A program made the translations under genes and the position numbers. 15,626 nt of DNA from JBFWIL01 sp050256015 (lineage in GTDB: Bacteria; Bacteroidota; Bacteroidia; Bacteroidales; Prolixibacteraceae): NCBI GenBank assembly GCA_050256015.1, contig JBFWIL010000033.1:1-15626 (forward strand), given 5' to 3'. The notes beneath the pieces are model-generated. The model saw nothing but the letters and a program-made list of their open reading frames with translations, was not told where the DNA came from and made no database searches. Shown here one piece after another: positions 1 through 7,538 of this stretch (positions are counted from its first letter, which is position 1; the number at the start of each line of letters is the position of its first letter).

Positions 1-1
1 T

Positions 2-916
2 TTCAATCTGTTTGAGGAATTCGACGACATATTTTTTCTCATGTACACTAACGGAACCCTGATCAACGAAACTATTGCCGGGAAACTGGCCAGGCTGGGC
101 AATGTGGTCCCGCTCATATCCGTAGAAGGCTATGAGGCCGAAACAGATGAAAGAAGAGGGAAAGGTGTCCACCGAAAAATTCGGGAAGCCATGAAAAACC
201 TGAAAGCAGCAGGTGTTCCTTTTGGCGTATCGGTAACAGCCACGGCTAAAAATTACAATACCCTGCTTACCGATGATTTTTACAGGTATTATTTTGAAGA
301 AATGGGGGCCACTCACATGTGGCAGTTCCAGCTGATGCCAATTGGTAAGGGAAAAGATTTGATGGAAATGATGATCACGCCAAAGCAACGAACGGAACTT
401 TACAAAAAGTGGGAACATGTGGGCCGTACCCTGCGTTATCCGCTGGCCGACTTCTGGAATTCTTCTTCCCTGTGTACCGGATGCTTGGCCTATGGGAGAT
501 GGAACGGTTACTTCTACATCGATTTTGACGGGAAAGTATCTCCCTGTGTATTTGTCCCTTATTATGAGGAAAAAATCCAGGACATCTATAAACGGGGGGG
601 GAACCTGGCCGATGCCATCCAATCCGGTCTTTTTAAAAATGGTCGTGCCTGGCAAAAAGAACAAGGTTTTGACCGGAAAGATCATCAGGGAGAGTATCTA
701 ATGACTCCCTGTTCCATACGCGATAATTACCGGAATTTCCGGGAAAACATTCTTACGCCCGATGCCAAAGGAATGGACAAGGAAGCGGAAGAGGCCTTAC
801 AGGACGAAGCGTACAAAAAGATCATGATAGAATATGATGAGGAATTAAAAAAACTGACCGATAAAATTTACGAAAGAAAATTCCAGAAATCGAATGTAGC
901 TGCCGTGAGTGAGTAA
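2..916 (+). CDS. Radical SAM/SPASM-type protein, 5'-truncated
   Basis: The reading frame is open from base 2 to the TAA at 914-916, giving 304 residues with no start inside the window; the ATG at 41 is internal (residue 14). The fragment opens inside a radical SAM barrel: the stretch with YTNGTLI followed by ISVEG and ETDERRGKG is typical of Fe-S/SAM radical enzymes of the SPASM group. The CxxxCxxC cluster that binds the first 4Fe-4S must lie upstream of the window. Downstream, Cys158, Cys161, Cys182 and Cys237 (fragment numbering) form a C-x2-C-x20-C...C pattern like a SPASM/twitch auxiliary cluster, with a DFDGKVSPC segment usual for that domain. The tail (about residues 255-304) is charged and helical. 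Such proteins modify peptides, proteins or enzymes in the cytoplasm; the substrate cannot be told from this fragment. A run of eight G at 594-601 lies in the coding frame. Confidence 0.85.
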   Translation, partial: FNLFEEFDDIFFLMYTNGTLINETIAGKLARLGNVVPLISVEGYEAETDERRGKGVHRKIREAMKNLKAAGVPFGVSVTATAKNYNTLLTDDFYRYYFEEMGATHMWQFQLMPIGKGKDLMEMMITPKQRTELYKKWEHVGRTLRYPLADFWNSSSLCTGCLAYGRWNGYFYIDFDGKVSPCVFVPYYEEKIQDIYKRGGNLADAIQSGLFKNGRAWQKEQGFDRKDHQGEYLMTPCSIRDNYRNFRENILTPDAKGMDKEAEEALQDEAYKKIMIEYDEELKKLTDKIYERKFQKSNVAAVSE

Positions 917-930
917 TCAGCATAACATAA

Positions 931-974
931 TTCCATACCGGTTCAGCCTATTGGAAGCATGGACCGGTATGGAA
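931..974. terminator. Hairpin between convergent genes (candidate bidirectional terminator)
   Basis: A perfect 12-bp inverted repeat, TTCCATACCGGT (931-942) and ACCGGTATGGAA (963-974), can be extended by a few weaker pairs. It lies 15 nt after the radical SAM stop and 47 nt after the dprA stop on the other strand. Neither side has a clean U tract: AACAAAAAAGG follows on + and TTATGTTATG on -. Termination is therefore inferred from position and stem strength. Confidence 0.5.
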
Positions 975-1020
975 CAAAAAAGGCTTGATGTACTTCTGTA
1001 TAATCTCAGAGTGCAGCAAT

Positions 1021-2130
1021 TCATTCATTCCGGAGACGGTAGATCTTTCCTGGCAAACAACTGAGTACTCCCGAAAATTCCAGTTCCAGCAAAAGGGAAG
1101 CAAGCTGTCCGGCAGGCAGATGGATTTCCTGTGCCAGTTCATCCACTGACAATTTCCTTCCCCGGAGCAAATCTGCAATTTTTTGTCCTGCCGGACTAAG
1201 TTTAGGAAACAAAGGTATTTGTATAGCTCCGGGAGAATCCACTTCCGGCTGCCAAGACATAAAATACTCCAGATCATCCAGATTTTCAAGAAGTCCGGCC
1301 TTCTGGTATTTAATCAGGGCGTTGCAACCACGGGAATAACAATCGCTGATACGCCCGGGAACGGCAAACACATCCCGGTTATATGACTGAGCCAGATCGG
1401 CTGTTACCAAGGCCCCCCCCTTTTCTGCAGATTCCACAATGATCACGGCGTCCACAAGACCGCCAATGATCCTGTTCCGCCTCAAAAAATTTTGCCGTTC
1501 AATTTCCGTCTGGCTGACAAAATCGGTAACCAATGCTCCTGCTTCAAGCATTTTTGCGGCCAGCTGCCGGTGCGGGGACGGATAAATCCGGTCCAGGCCG
1601 TGCCCGAGAACCCCAATGGTTGGCACACCGTATTTAAGACAAGCTTTATGGGCAGCCACATCAATACCGTATGCCAGTCCGCTCACCACACAATATCCAC
1701 CCCGTCCCGCCATACCGGCAACCAGCTTATCACAAAAATCCCGCCCCCGCTCCGAAGCATGCCTCGTACCCACCACGGCAACCATCTTAACATCCTGTAA
1801 AGCATGTGTTCCCTTACAATACAACACCAGCGGAGCATCTTCACACTGCCTGAGACGTTCCGGATAGCCGTGATCCGGTAAATACAGCGCCCGGATCCTG
1901 TGCCGCTCCAGAAAAGCCAATTCCGTCTCCGCCCGTTTAAAAGCTTCCCTGTTTCCTATTTTCCGGGCCGTTACCATCCCAATGCCCGGTACTTTCATCC
2001 GCAATGCTTCACCGGCCTCAAAAACAGCACGGGCACTGCCAAAATAATCCACCAGTCGGCGGGCATTCACGGCGCCAACGCCCGGAGTCAAAGACAAAGC
2101 AATCAGACAACAATGCTCATCGGCAATCAT
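1021..2130 (-). CDS. dprA: DNA-processing protein DprA
   Basis: This 369-residue protein has the full DprA/Smf layout. An N-terminal helical, HhH/SAM-like region (about 1-75) contains LTPGVGAVNARR and VPGIG. The Rossmann-like core (about 90-285) has VVGTR at 119-123, SGLAYGID at 150-157, FLRRNRIIGG at 215-224, GGALVTA at 238-244 and VPGR at 257-260. A winged-helix domain occupies about 312-366. The family binds single-stranded DNA in the cytoplasm and loads RecA on incoming DNA during natural transformation; many non-competent bacteria also keep it, so the gene alone does not prove competence. The ATG at 2128-2130 is chosen because the N-terminal domain starts right after it and a promoter-like pair lies just upstream. 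The conserved glycines at 238-239 are written by a run of eight G on the minus strand (1413-1420). Confidence 0.95.
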   Translation of the reverse strand: MIADEHCCLIALSLTPGVGAVNARRLVDYFGSARAVFEAGEALRMKVPGIGMVTARKIGNREAFKRAETELAFLERHRIRALYLPDHGYPERLRQCEDAPLVLYCKGTHALQDVKMVAVVGTRHASERGRDFCDKLVAGMAGRGGYCVVSGLAYGIDVAAHKACLKYGVPTIGVLGHGLDRIYPSPHRQLAAKMLEAGALVTDFVSQTEIERQNFLRRNRIIGGLVDAVIIVESAEKGGALVTADLAQSYNRDVFAVPGRISDCYSRGCNALIKYQKAGLLENLDDLEYFMSWQPEVDSPGAIQIPLFPKLSPAGQKIADLLRGRKLSVDELAQEIHLPAGQLASLLLELEFSGVLSCLPGKIYRLRNE

Positions 2131-2148
2131 CGGAATTTATTTTTATGA

Positions 2149-2179
2149 TAAATCTATAAAATTTCAAACACAAAAACAA
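2149..2179 (-). promoter_or_regulatory. Candidate dprA promoter (-33/-7)
   Basis: On the minus strand, TTG (2177-2179) is followed after 20 nt by TAGATTTA (2149-2156). This matches the Bacteroidota -7 consensus TAnnTTTG except for the last base, with normal spacing. The predicted transcript would have a leader of roughly 10-15 nt before the dprA ATG. Confidence 0.4.
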
Positions 2180-2256
2180 GCATTCCGTTGACGACCATAC
2201 TTATACAAAAGTTTCCACTCCCGATCCGACCGGTACCTGCGGATGCGAAATAATTG

Positions 2257-2264
2257 TAACTTTG
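2257..2264 (+). promoter_or_regulatory. aroB promoter -7 box
   Basis: TAACTTTG followed by C is a perfect match to the Bacteroidota -7 element TAnnTTTG. No convincing TTG -33 element is seen 19-23 nt upstream. Transcription would start near 2271, about 35 nt before the ATG at 2306. The box lies inside the longest possible aroB reading frame, which argues against the upstream ATG at 2243. Confidence 0.65.
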
Positions 2265-2305
2265 CCTGCGTAAAAACAAGCGAATCATCAACCAGCACCG
2301 TTACC

Positions 2306-3355
2306 ATGCAGTCGACCATCATTTATTCCAGACAGATTGAGGCAGAACTGGAAAAGCTCATCAGCAAATACGCCCCCCGAAAAGTTTTTCTACTGAGCGA
2401 GGAAATCCCGGCGCAACGATGCCTGCCTCTCATTGCCAGACTGTGCAACAAATACGCAGTCAGAAAAATCGTGATCAGGGGAGGTGAAAACCAGAAATCG
2501 ATCTGTTCGGTTGAACAGGTCTGGCAGTTTCTAAGCGAAACAGGAGCTGACCGGAAATCCCTGCTCATCAATCTGGGGGGAGGCATGCTCACCGACCTGG
2601 GCGGTTTTGCAGCTTCCACCTTTAAACGGGGCATTGATTTTATAAACCTGCCCACCACGCTACTCTCCCAGGTGGATGCCTCCCTGGGTGGAAAAACCGG
2701 CATCAACTTCAACGGACTGAAAAATGAAATCGGTGTGTTCCGCGAACCCCGTGCCGTTATTATAAACACCGATTTTTTGAAAACCATTGACCGGGAAAAC
2801 TTTCTCTCGGGTTATGCAGAAATGATCAAACACGGACTGATCAAAGACCGGGAACACTGGGAAGAATTGCAGGCCTTTGGTCTGGACTCAATCGACTATG
2901 TATCTCTTCAGAAAATAATCGCCCATTCGGTAGCCATAAAAGACTGGCACGTGCAAAATGACCCCATGGAAAAGGATATCCGCAAAGCCCTGAACTTCGG
3001 GCATACCACAGGGCATGCCTTTGAAAGTCTGGCCCTGCACCGGGGATATCCCATTCTGCACGGTTATGCCGTTGCCTACGGAATGATCGCCGAACTGTAT
3101 CTTTCTGTAAAGAAAACCGGTTTTAACGGACAGGATCTTCGAAAGGCAACCGGCTGGCTTCTGGAGAAATACGGAAAACTCGAAATTACCGAAGCAGACT
3201 ATGATACACTTTTCCAACTGATGACACACGACAAAAAAAACGAAGGAAACCGTATTAACTTCACATTGCTCTCGGGCATCGGGCGGGCAGAAATCAATCA
3301 GAGCTGTCCCAGGGAACTGATTCTGGAAGCCCTGGATTACTTCAGAAAGCTGTAG
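2306..3355 (+). CDS. aroB: 3-Dehydroquinate synthase (AroB)
   Basis: Converts DAHP to 3-dehydroquinate, the second step of the shikimate pathway, in the cytoplasm with NAD and a divalent metal. Seen in the 349-residue product: the NAD-binding segment LGGGMLTDLGGF (90-101), DASLGGKTGIN (124-134), and the metal ligands Glu172 in SGYAEMIKHG, His233 in NFGHTTGHAFES and His252 in LHGYAVAYGM. HDKKNEGN (308-315) is also typical. The frame stays open to an ATG at 2243, but that would add 21 poorly conserved-looking residues overlapping the -7 box at 2257-2264, so the ATG at 2306 is preferred; the resulting length is normal for the family. aroA follows after 36 nt on the same strand, so the two pathway genes probably share a transcript. 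Confidence 0.95.
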   Translation: MQSTIIYSRQIEAELEKLISKYAPRKVFLLSEEIPAQRCLPLIARLCNKYAVRKIVIRGGENQKSICSVEQVWQFLSETGADRKSLLINLGGGMLTDLGGFAASTFKRGIDFINLPTTLLSQVDASLGGKTGINFNGLKNEIGVFREPRAVIINTDFLKTIDRENFLSGYAEMIKHGLIKDREHWEELQAFGLDSIDYVSLQKIIAHSVAIKDWHVQNDPMEKDIRKALNFGHTTGHAFESLALHRGYPILHGYAVAYGMIAELYLSVKKTGFNGQDLRKATGWLLEKYGKLEITEADYDTLFQLMTHDKKNEGNRINFTLLSGIGRAEINQSCPRELILEALDYFRKL

Positions 3356-3391
3356 TCTGATAAACACTTACCTTCCAAACACCCTATTTTT

Positions 3392-4627
3392 ATGAGCTAT
3401 TTAATATCCAGAGCCAATAAATCCCTTGACACCCGGATCGCTTTACCGGCATCCAAAAGCATATCAAACCGGGTACTGGTTATCAGTGCCCTCTGCGATC
3501 ATCCGTTTTTGATCCGTAACCTGTCAGACAGCGATGACACCCGGGCCATGCAGAAAGTCTTCCGTTCCAGCGGAAATGTGTTTGACATCGGCCACGCCGG
3601 GACAACCATGCGCTTTCTGACAGCCTTTCTTTCCCGGATCGTTGGAGAATGGATCCTGACCGGATCAGACCGGATGAAACAACGCCCAATCCGGATCCTG
3701 GTGAATGCCCTGCGGGAATTGGGTGCACTGATTGACTACACGGAACGGGAAGGATTCCCTCCTCTCAGGATCAGAGGTTCCCATCTCAAAGGGAAGTCTC
3801 TTGAACTCGAAGGAAGTATAAGCAGCCAGTACATCTCCGCCCTGCTGCTGATTGCCCCTGTTATAGAGGGGGGACTGACCCTCCGGTTACGAGGGGAAGT
3901 GACCTCCCGCTCATACATTTTCATGACGCTGAAAATGATGGAGCATTTTGGCATAAGGCACTCCTGGAAAGGTCCGGACATCTGCATCCCGGAACAGGAA
4001 TACCAGCCTTCGCCCTATACCGTGGAAGCCGACTGGTCTGCTGCATCCTACTGGTATGAAATACTGGCCCTGGCAGGAAAAGGAGAGGTAGCACTGAACA
4101 ACCTGCAGTTTCCCGGACTTCAGGGCGATTCGGTACAGGCAGGCTGGTTTGAAGCATTTGGAATCCGGAGCCGGGTAACAGCAAAAGGTATAATCATAAG
4201 CAGAAATACAGACCAAGCACCTGATTTTCTGAAACTTGATCTGATCGAAAATCCCGATCTAGCCCAAACCATGGCCGTATTGTGCGTAATGAAAAAAATC
4301 CCCTTTCATTTCAGTGGTCTGTCTACCCTGAAGATCAAGGAAACCGACCGGATTGCAGCTCTTTGCAGGGAACTGGCCAAATTCGGTGCCCGGTTGGAGG
4401 AACCCGCATCTGGAGAACTTGGGTGGGATGGCTGCTTTCCTCATCCTTCCGCTCAGGTACCGGTTATCTCCACCTACCATGACCACCGCATGGCCCTGGC
4501 TTTTGCCCCCGCAGCACTCAACGGCCAGGTGATTATTGAGGATCCGATGGTCGTTACCAAATCCTATCCCGGCTATTACGAAGATTTAAAGAAAGCAGGA
4601 TTTACAGTTGAAAAGACAAACAGTTAA
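3392..4627 (+). CDS. aroA: 3-Phosphoshikimate 1-carboxyvinyltransferase (EPSP synthase)
   Basis: Adds the enolpyruvyl group of PEP to shikimate-3-phosphate, the sixth shikimate step. The 411-residue protein carries LPASKSISNR (18-27, with Lys22, Ser23 and Arg27 for substrate binding), HAGTTMRFL (68-76) at the PEP/glyphosate loop, DRMKQRPI (93-100), SSQY (144-147), NPDLAQT with the catalytic Asp289, KETDR (316-320) and HDHRMA (363-368). It is slightly shorter than the roughly 427-residue E. coli enzyme and divergent from it in the loop, where E. coli has NAGTAMRPL; the substitution of Phe for Pro at the proline position is notable. It lies 36 nt after aroB in a likely two-gene operon. The end converges with tadA; the 81-bp gap between them contains only short, weak inverted repeats and no clear terminator. 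Confidence 0.95.
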   Translation: MSYLISRANKSLDTRIALPASKSISNRVLVISALCDHPFLIRNLSDSDDTRAMQKVFRSSGNVFDIGHAGTTMRFLTAFLSRIVGEWILTGSDRMKQRPIRILVNALRELGALIDYTEREGFPPLRIRGSHLKGKSLELEGSISSQYISALLLIAPVIEGGLTLRLRGEVTSRSYIFMTLKMMEHFGIRHSWKGPDICIPEQEYQPSPYTVEADWSAASYWYEILALAGKGEVALNNLQFPGLQGDSVQAGWFEAFGIRSRVTAKGIIISRNTDQAPDFLKLDLIENPDLAQTMAVLCVMKKIPFHFSGLSTLKIKETDRIAALCRELAKFGARLEEPASGELGWDGCFPHPSAQVPVISTYHDHRMALAFAPAALNGQVIIEDPMVVTKSYPGYYEDLKKAGFTVEKTNS

Positions 4628-4708
4628 AAGAGAGAGGCCATCCGACAAAACGGCCTTCGAAACAAACGCCGGATTCCGGATACTCCACGGCAAACATCGG
4701 AGTGCATG

Positions 4709-5149
4709 CTATCGTTTTTCCTTGAAAAAAGCCGTCATCAAGTCGGCACAGTCTTCTCCAATGACACCGCTCTTCACTTCCGTCCGGGGATGAAGTGCCC
4801 GCGGGGCAAAGAGAGAGAAGCCCCGCTTTTCATCGGAAGCCCCGTAAACCAGCCGGCCCAGCTGGGCCCAGCCCAGCGCACCTGCACACATCACACAGGG
4901 TTCCAGGGTTACGTACAGCGTACATTCATTCAGATACTTACTACCCAACAGATTTGAAGCAGAAGTGATGGCCTGCATTTCGGCATGGGCCGTTACATCG
5001 GTCAGTGTTTCCGTCAGGTTATGCGCCCGTCCGATAATCCTGTTGTTTATAACCACAACGGCACCCACAGGAACCTCTCCCTTACTCCAGGCTTGCCCGG
5101 CTTCCCGAAAAGCCTGCTTCATAAAATAGACATCGTCAAAGCACTCCAT
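4709..5149 (-). CDS. tadA: tRNA-specific adenosine deaminase TadA
   Basis: Deaminates A34 to inosine in the anticodon of tRNA-Arg(ACG), allowing it to read several CGN codons. The 146-residue length is normal for the family. The cytidine/deoxycytidylate deaminase zinc site is complete: His55-Ala-Glu57 supplies the zinc ligand and the proton shuttle, and Pro84-Cys85-Val-Met-Cys88 the two cysteine ligands. EVPVGAVVV (25-33) and LYVTLEPC (78-85) are also typical. Some small cytosine or guanine deaminases share this fold, but the N-terminal pattern and size fit TadA best. The gene is transcribed away from aspS; the two starts are 91 bp apart. Confidence 0.9.
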   Translation of the reverse strand: MECFDDVYFMKQAFREAGQAWSKGEVPVGAVVVINNRIIGRAHNLTETLTDVTAHAEMQAITSASNLLGSKYLNECTLYVTLEPCVMCAGALGWAQLGRLVYGASDEKRGFSLFAPRALHPRTEVKSGVIGEDCADLMTAFFKEKR

Positions 5150-5206
5150 TGATCCGATCTTTTGTGATTAATAGGTAAACCTACAATTTATATTCCAAAA
5201 TCTGCG

Positions 5207-5214
5207 TATTTTTG
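5207..5214 (+). promoter_or_regulatory. aspS promoter -7 box
   Basis: TATTTTTG followed by C is a perfect TAnnTTTG match located 26 nt before the aspS ATG, implying a leader of about 20 nt. The -33 region is weak (TTTA near 5187-5190). A short inverted repeat, TAGGTAAACCTA (5172-5183), lies upstream and could be an operator for either divergent gene, but it is too short to call. Confidence 0.6.
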
Positions 5215-5240
5215 CAGCCGAACCATAAACAGACAGTACT

Positions 5241-6995
5241 ATGTACAGAACGCATACATGCGGTGAACTTCGCCTGGAACAACAGGGGGAAAAAGCCACC
5301 CTGGCCGGGTGGGTTCAGCGAAAGCGCGAACTGGGAGGGATGATCTTCGTGGATCTGCGTGACCGTTACGGTATTACCCAGCTGGTATTTGACGAACAAA
5401 GTCCTGCGGATATCCTGGAAGCACTGAAAAAGGTCGGCCGGGAATACGTTCTTCAGGCCACAGGGACGGTGAGGGAACGCAGCAGCAAGAATTCCCGGTT
5501 GCCTACCGGAGAGATCGAAATCGAGGTCAATAAACTCAAGGTGTTAAGTCCGTCTGTCATTCCTCCTTTTACCATTGAAGATGAAAGTGACGGCGGAGAT
5601 GACATCCGGATGAAATACCGGTACCTGGATCTGCGGCGCAGTCCGGTTCGGGATAACCTGATTCTGCGTTCGGAAATAGCCCATGCCGTCCGGTCCTATC
5701 TGCACAAACGTAAATTTATTGAAACGGAAACCCCCGTTTTGATGAAATCAACCCCGGAGGGCGCACGCGACTTTGTAGTTCCCTCCCGCATGCATCCGGG
5801 AGAATTTTACGCCCTTCCCCAGTCTCCCCAGTTATTCAAACAATTGCTGATGGTAGCCGGTTTTGACCGTTATTACCAGATTGTGAAATGCTTCCGCGAC
5901 GAAGACCTGAGAGCTGACCGACAGCCGGAATTTACGCAAATAGACTGTGAAATGGCTTTCGTGGAGCAGGAAGATGTGCTGAACGAATTTGAGGGAATGA
6001 CCAGATATTTATTTAAATCCGTAAAAAATATCGACATCAACGATTTTCCCCGAATGCCTTACCGGGAAGCGATGGAGAATTACGGATCGGATAAACCCGA
6101 CATCCGCTTTGACATGCAAATCCATGAACTAAGCAGACAGGTAAAGGGTAAAGGCTTTAACGTATTTGAGGAGGCGGCATATATCGGGGGCATCTGTGCG
6201 GAAGGTTGCGGTAATTACACCCGTAAAATGCTGGATGAACTGACCCGGTGGGTTAAACGGCCCCAAATCGGCGCCAAAGGATTGGTTTACATCAAATACG
6301 ACGCCGACGGATCGATTAAATCGTCTGTAGACAAATTTTACACGAAACAAGAACTAAAAGGCTGGTTTGAGACGTTCACGGCCAAACCCGGCGATCTATT
6401 GCTTCTTCTTTCAGGAGATAAAAATCCGACGCTCAAAGCTCTGGGCGAACTGCGTCTTGAATTGGGCAACCGCATGGGACTAAGGAATAAAAACACCTTT
6501 TGCCCACTCTGGGTCCTTGATTTCCCCCTGCTGGAATGGGATGAGGAAACCCGTCGTTTCTACGCCATGCACCATCCCTTTACCGCTCCGAAGCCAGAAG
6601 ACATTCCGCTTTTGGACAGTCAGCCCGGAGCGGTTCGGGCCAATGCCTATGACCTGGTCATCAACGGGGTGGAAATTGGAGGAGGTTCGGTCCGTATTTC
6701 CGAGTCGGAGCTGCAGTCACGCATGTTCGATCTGTTGGGATTTACCAGGGAAGAAACCCGGGTCCAGTTTGGATTTTTGCTGAATGCTTTCCGTTACGGA
6801 GCTCCGCCACATGCCGGAATTGCCCTGGGTTTTGACCGGCTGGTTTCCCTTTTTGCCGGACTCGACAGCATACGTGATGTAATTGCCTTTCCCAAAAACA
6901 ATGCAGGGAAAGACGTTATGAATGAATCGCCCTCCACCATCTCGGAAAATCAACTCAAAGAACTGCATATCCGAATTGAGCAAACTGAAATATGA
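5241..6995 (+). CDS. aspS: Aspartyl-tRNA synthetase
   Basis: Charges tRNA-Asp with aspartate using ATP. The 584-residue protein has the bacterial layout: an N-terminal OB-fold anticodon-binding domain (about 1-105), a class II catalytic core split by a GAD insertion domain (about 290-425), and a C-terminal end of about 50 residues. Motif 1 lies around FIETETPVLMKSTPEG (159-174), QSPQLFKQ at 194-201, motif 2 in FRDEDLRADRQPEFTQID (218-235), and motif 3 in GIALGFDRLV (526-535). Leu31 and Lys83 occupy the positions that, in characterised bacterial enzymes, separate tRNA-Asp-specific (discriminating) AspRS from forms that also charge tRNA-Asn; this one looks discriminating. The gene has its own promoter box and a strong terminator, so it is probably monocistronic. 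Confidence 0.97.
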   Translation: MYRTHTCGELRLEQQGEKATLAGWVQRKRELGGMIFVDLRDRYGITQLVFDEQSPADILEALKKVGREYVLQATGTVRERSSKNSRLPTGEIEIEVNKLKVLSPSVIPPFTIEDESDGGDDIRMKYRYLDLRRSPVRDNLILRSEIAHAVRSYLHKRKFIETETPVLMKSTPEGARDFVVPSRMHPGEFYALPQSPQLFKQLLMVAGFDRYYQIVKCFRDEDLRADRQPEFTQIDCEMAFVEQEDVLNEFEGMTRYLFKSVKNIDINDFPRMPYREAMENYGSDKPDIRFDMQIHELSRQVKGKGFNVFEEAAYIGGICAEGCGNYTRKMLDELTRWVKRPQIGAKGLVYIKYDADGSIKSSVDKFYTKQELKGWFETFTAKPGDLLLLLSGDKNPTLKALGELRLELGNRMGLRNKNTFCPLWVLDFPLLEWDEETRRFYAMHHPFTAPKPEDIPLLDSQPGAVRANAYDLVINGVEIGGGSVRISESELQSRMFDLLGFTREETRVQFGFLLNAFRYGAPPHAGIALGFDRLVSLFAGLDSIRDVIAFPKNNAGKDVMNESPSTISENQLKELHIRIEQTEI

Positions 6996-7006
6996 CTCAC
7001 CGATAT

Positions 7007-7045
7007 CCATAAAAAAAAGGAACCGTCCGGTTCCTTTTTTTATGG
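7007..7045. terminator. Strong bidirectional intrinsic terminator (aspS / exbD)
   Basis: GGAACC-GTCC-GGTTCC (7019-7034) is flanked by eight A on the left (7011-7018) and seven T on the right (7035-7041). The outer CCAT/ATGG (7007-7010 and 7042-7045) also pair, with one bulge. It has a GC stem followed by a T tract in both directions and lies 11 nt after the aspS stop and 18 nt after the stop of the convergent exbD-type gene, so it can end both transcripts. Confidence 0.92.
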
Positions 7046-7063
7046 TGTTAAAAAAACTATTTA

Positions 7064-7537
7064 CTAATCGACCGTCACCTTTTTCCGTGACGAATAATTT
7101 ACGTGCAAAGCCGAAGCTCTTCGCAATTCCTGCTTAATATCAGTAACAATGCCCATCTTCGTGTATTCATCCACCTTAAGCGAAGTGATCATAAATGGTA
7201 TTTCCGCCTCATCACGGGCTTCCCTTTCACTCGTAATAAAATCGATGATATCAGAGACATTGGCAAACTGATCGTTCAGCTGGACCCGGGGCTCCGATCC
7301 AAAAACCTTCTGATACTGCAACTGGGGTTCTCCCACATAAATGTTGCTGACCAGCGATTTTTTTTCCAGTTTTGAAAGCTCGGTTGCTTCGGGAACAGTT
7401 ACTTTCACTTTCAGTGTCACCTCACGCATCTGAACCGTAACCATGAAAAAAATCAGAATCATGAATACGATATCAGGCAACGATGAAGTAGAAATGGCAG
7501 GTAACTCCTTCCCCTTGTCTTTTCTGAATTTTGACAT
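7064..7537 (-). CDS. exbD: ExbD/TolR-family biopolymer transporter (second copy)
   Basis: A 157-residue single-pass inner-membrane protein with a short basic cytoplasmic start (1-15), one transmembrane helix (about 20-36) carrying Asp22 in SLPDIVFMILIF, and a periplasmic domain (about 40-157). That aspartate is the proton-path residue of ExbD/TolR/MotB-like stators. These proteins work with an ExbB/TolQ pentamer to pass proton-motive force to TonB and outer-membrane receptors. It starts one nt after the stop of the preceding exbD (TAA-T-ATG), so the two are translationally coupled; GGAGG lies 9 nt before the ATG, though it also encodes the last glycines of the upstream gene. It differs from the upstream copy in its periplasmic domain, so the two are paralogues rather than a recent duplication. 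Confidence 0.9.
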   Translation of the reverse strand: MSKFRKDKGKELPAISTSSLPDIVFMILIFFMVTVQMREVTLKVKVTVPEATELSKLEKKSLVSNIYVGEPQLQYQKVFGSEPRVQLNDQFANVSDIIDFITSEREARDEAEIPFMITSLKVDEYTKMGIVTDIKQELRRASALHVNYSSRKKVTVD

Positions 7538-7538
7538 A

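Noticed and set aside
4628..4708. Possible terminator between aroA and tadA (AGGCC/GGCCT and ACTCC/GGAGT pairs)
   Set aside because: The stems are only 5 bp with long loops, and no T tract follows in the right place.
5172..5183. Inverted repeat TAGGTAAACCTA between tadA and aspS
   Set aside because: A 5-bp half-site with a 2-nt spacer is too short to call an operator without a second copy or conservation.
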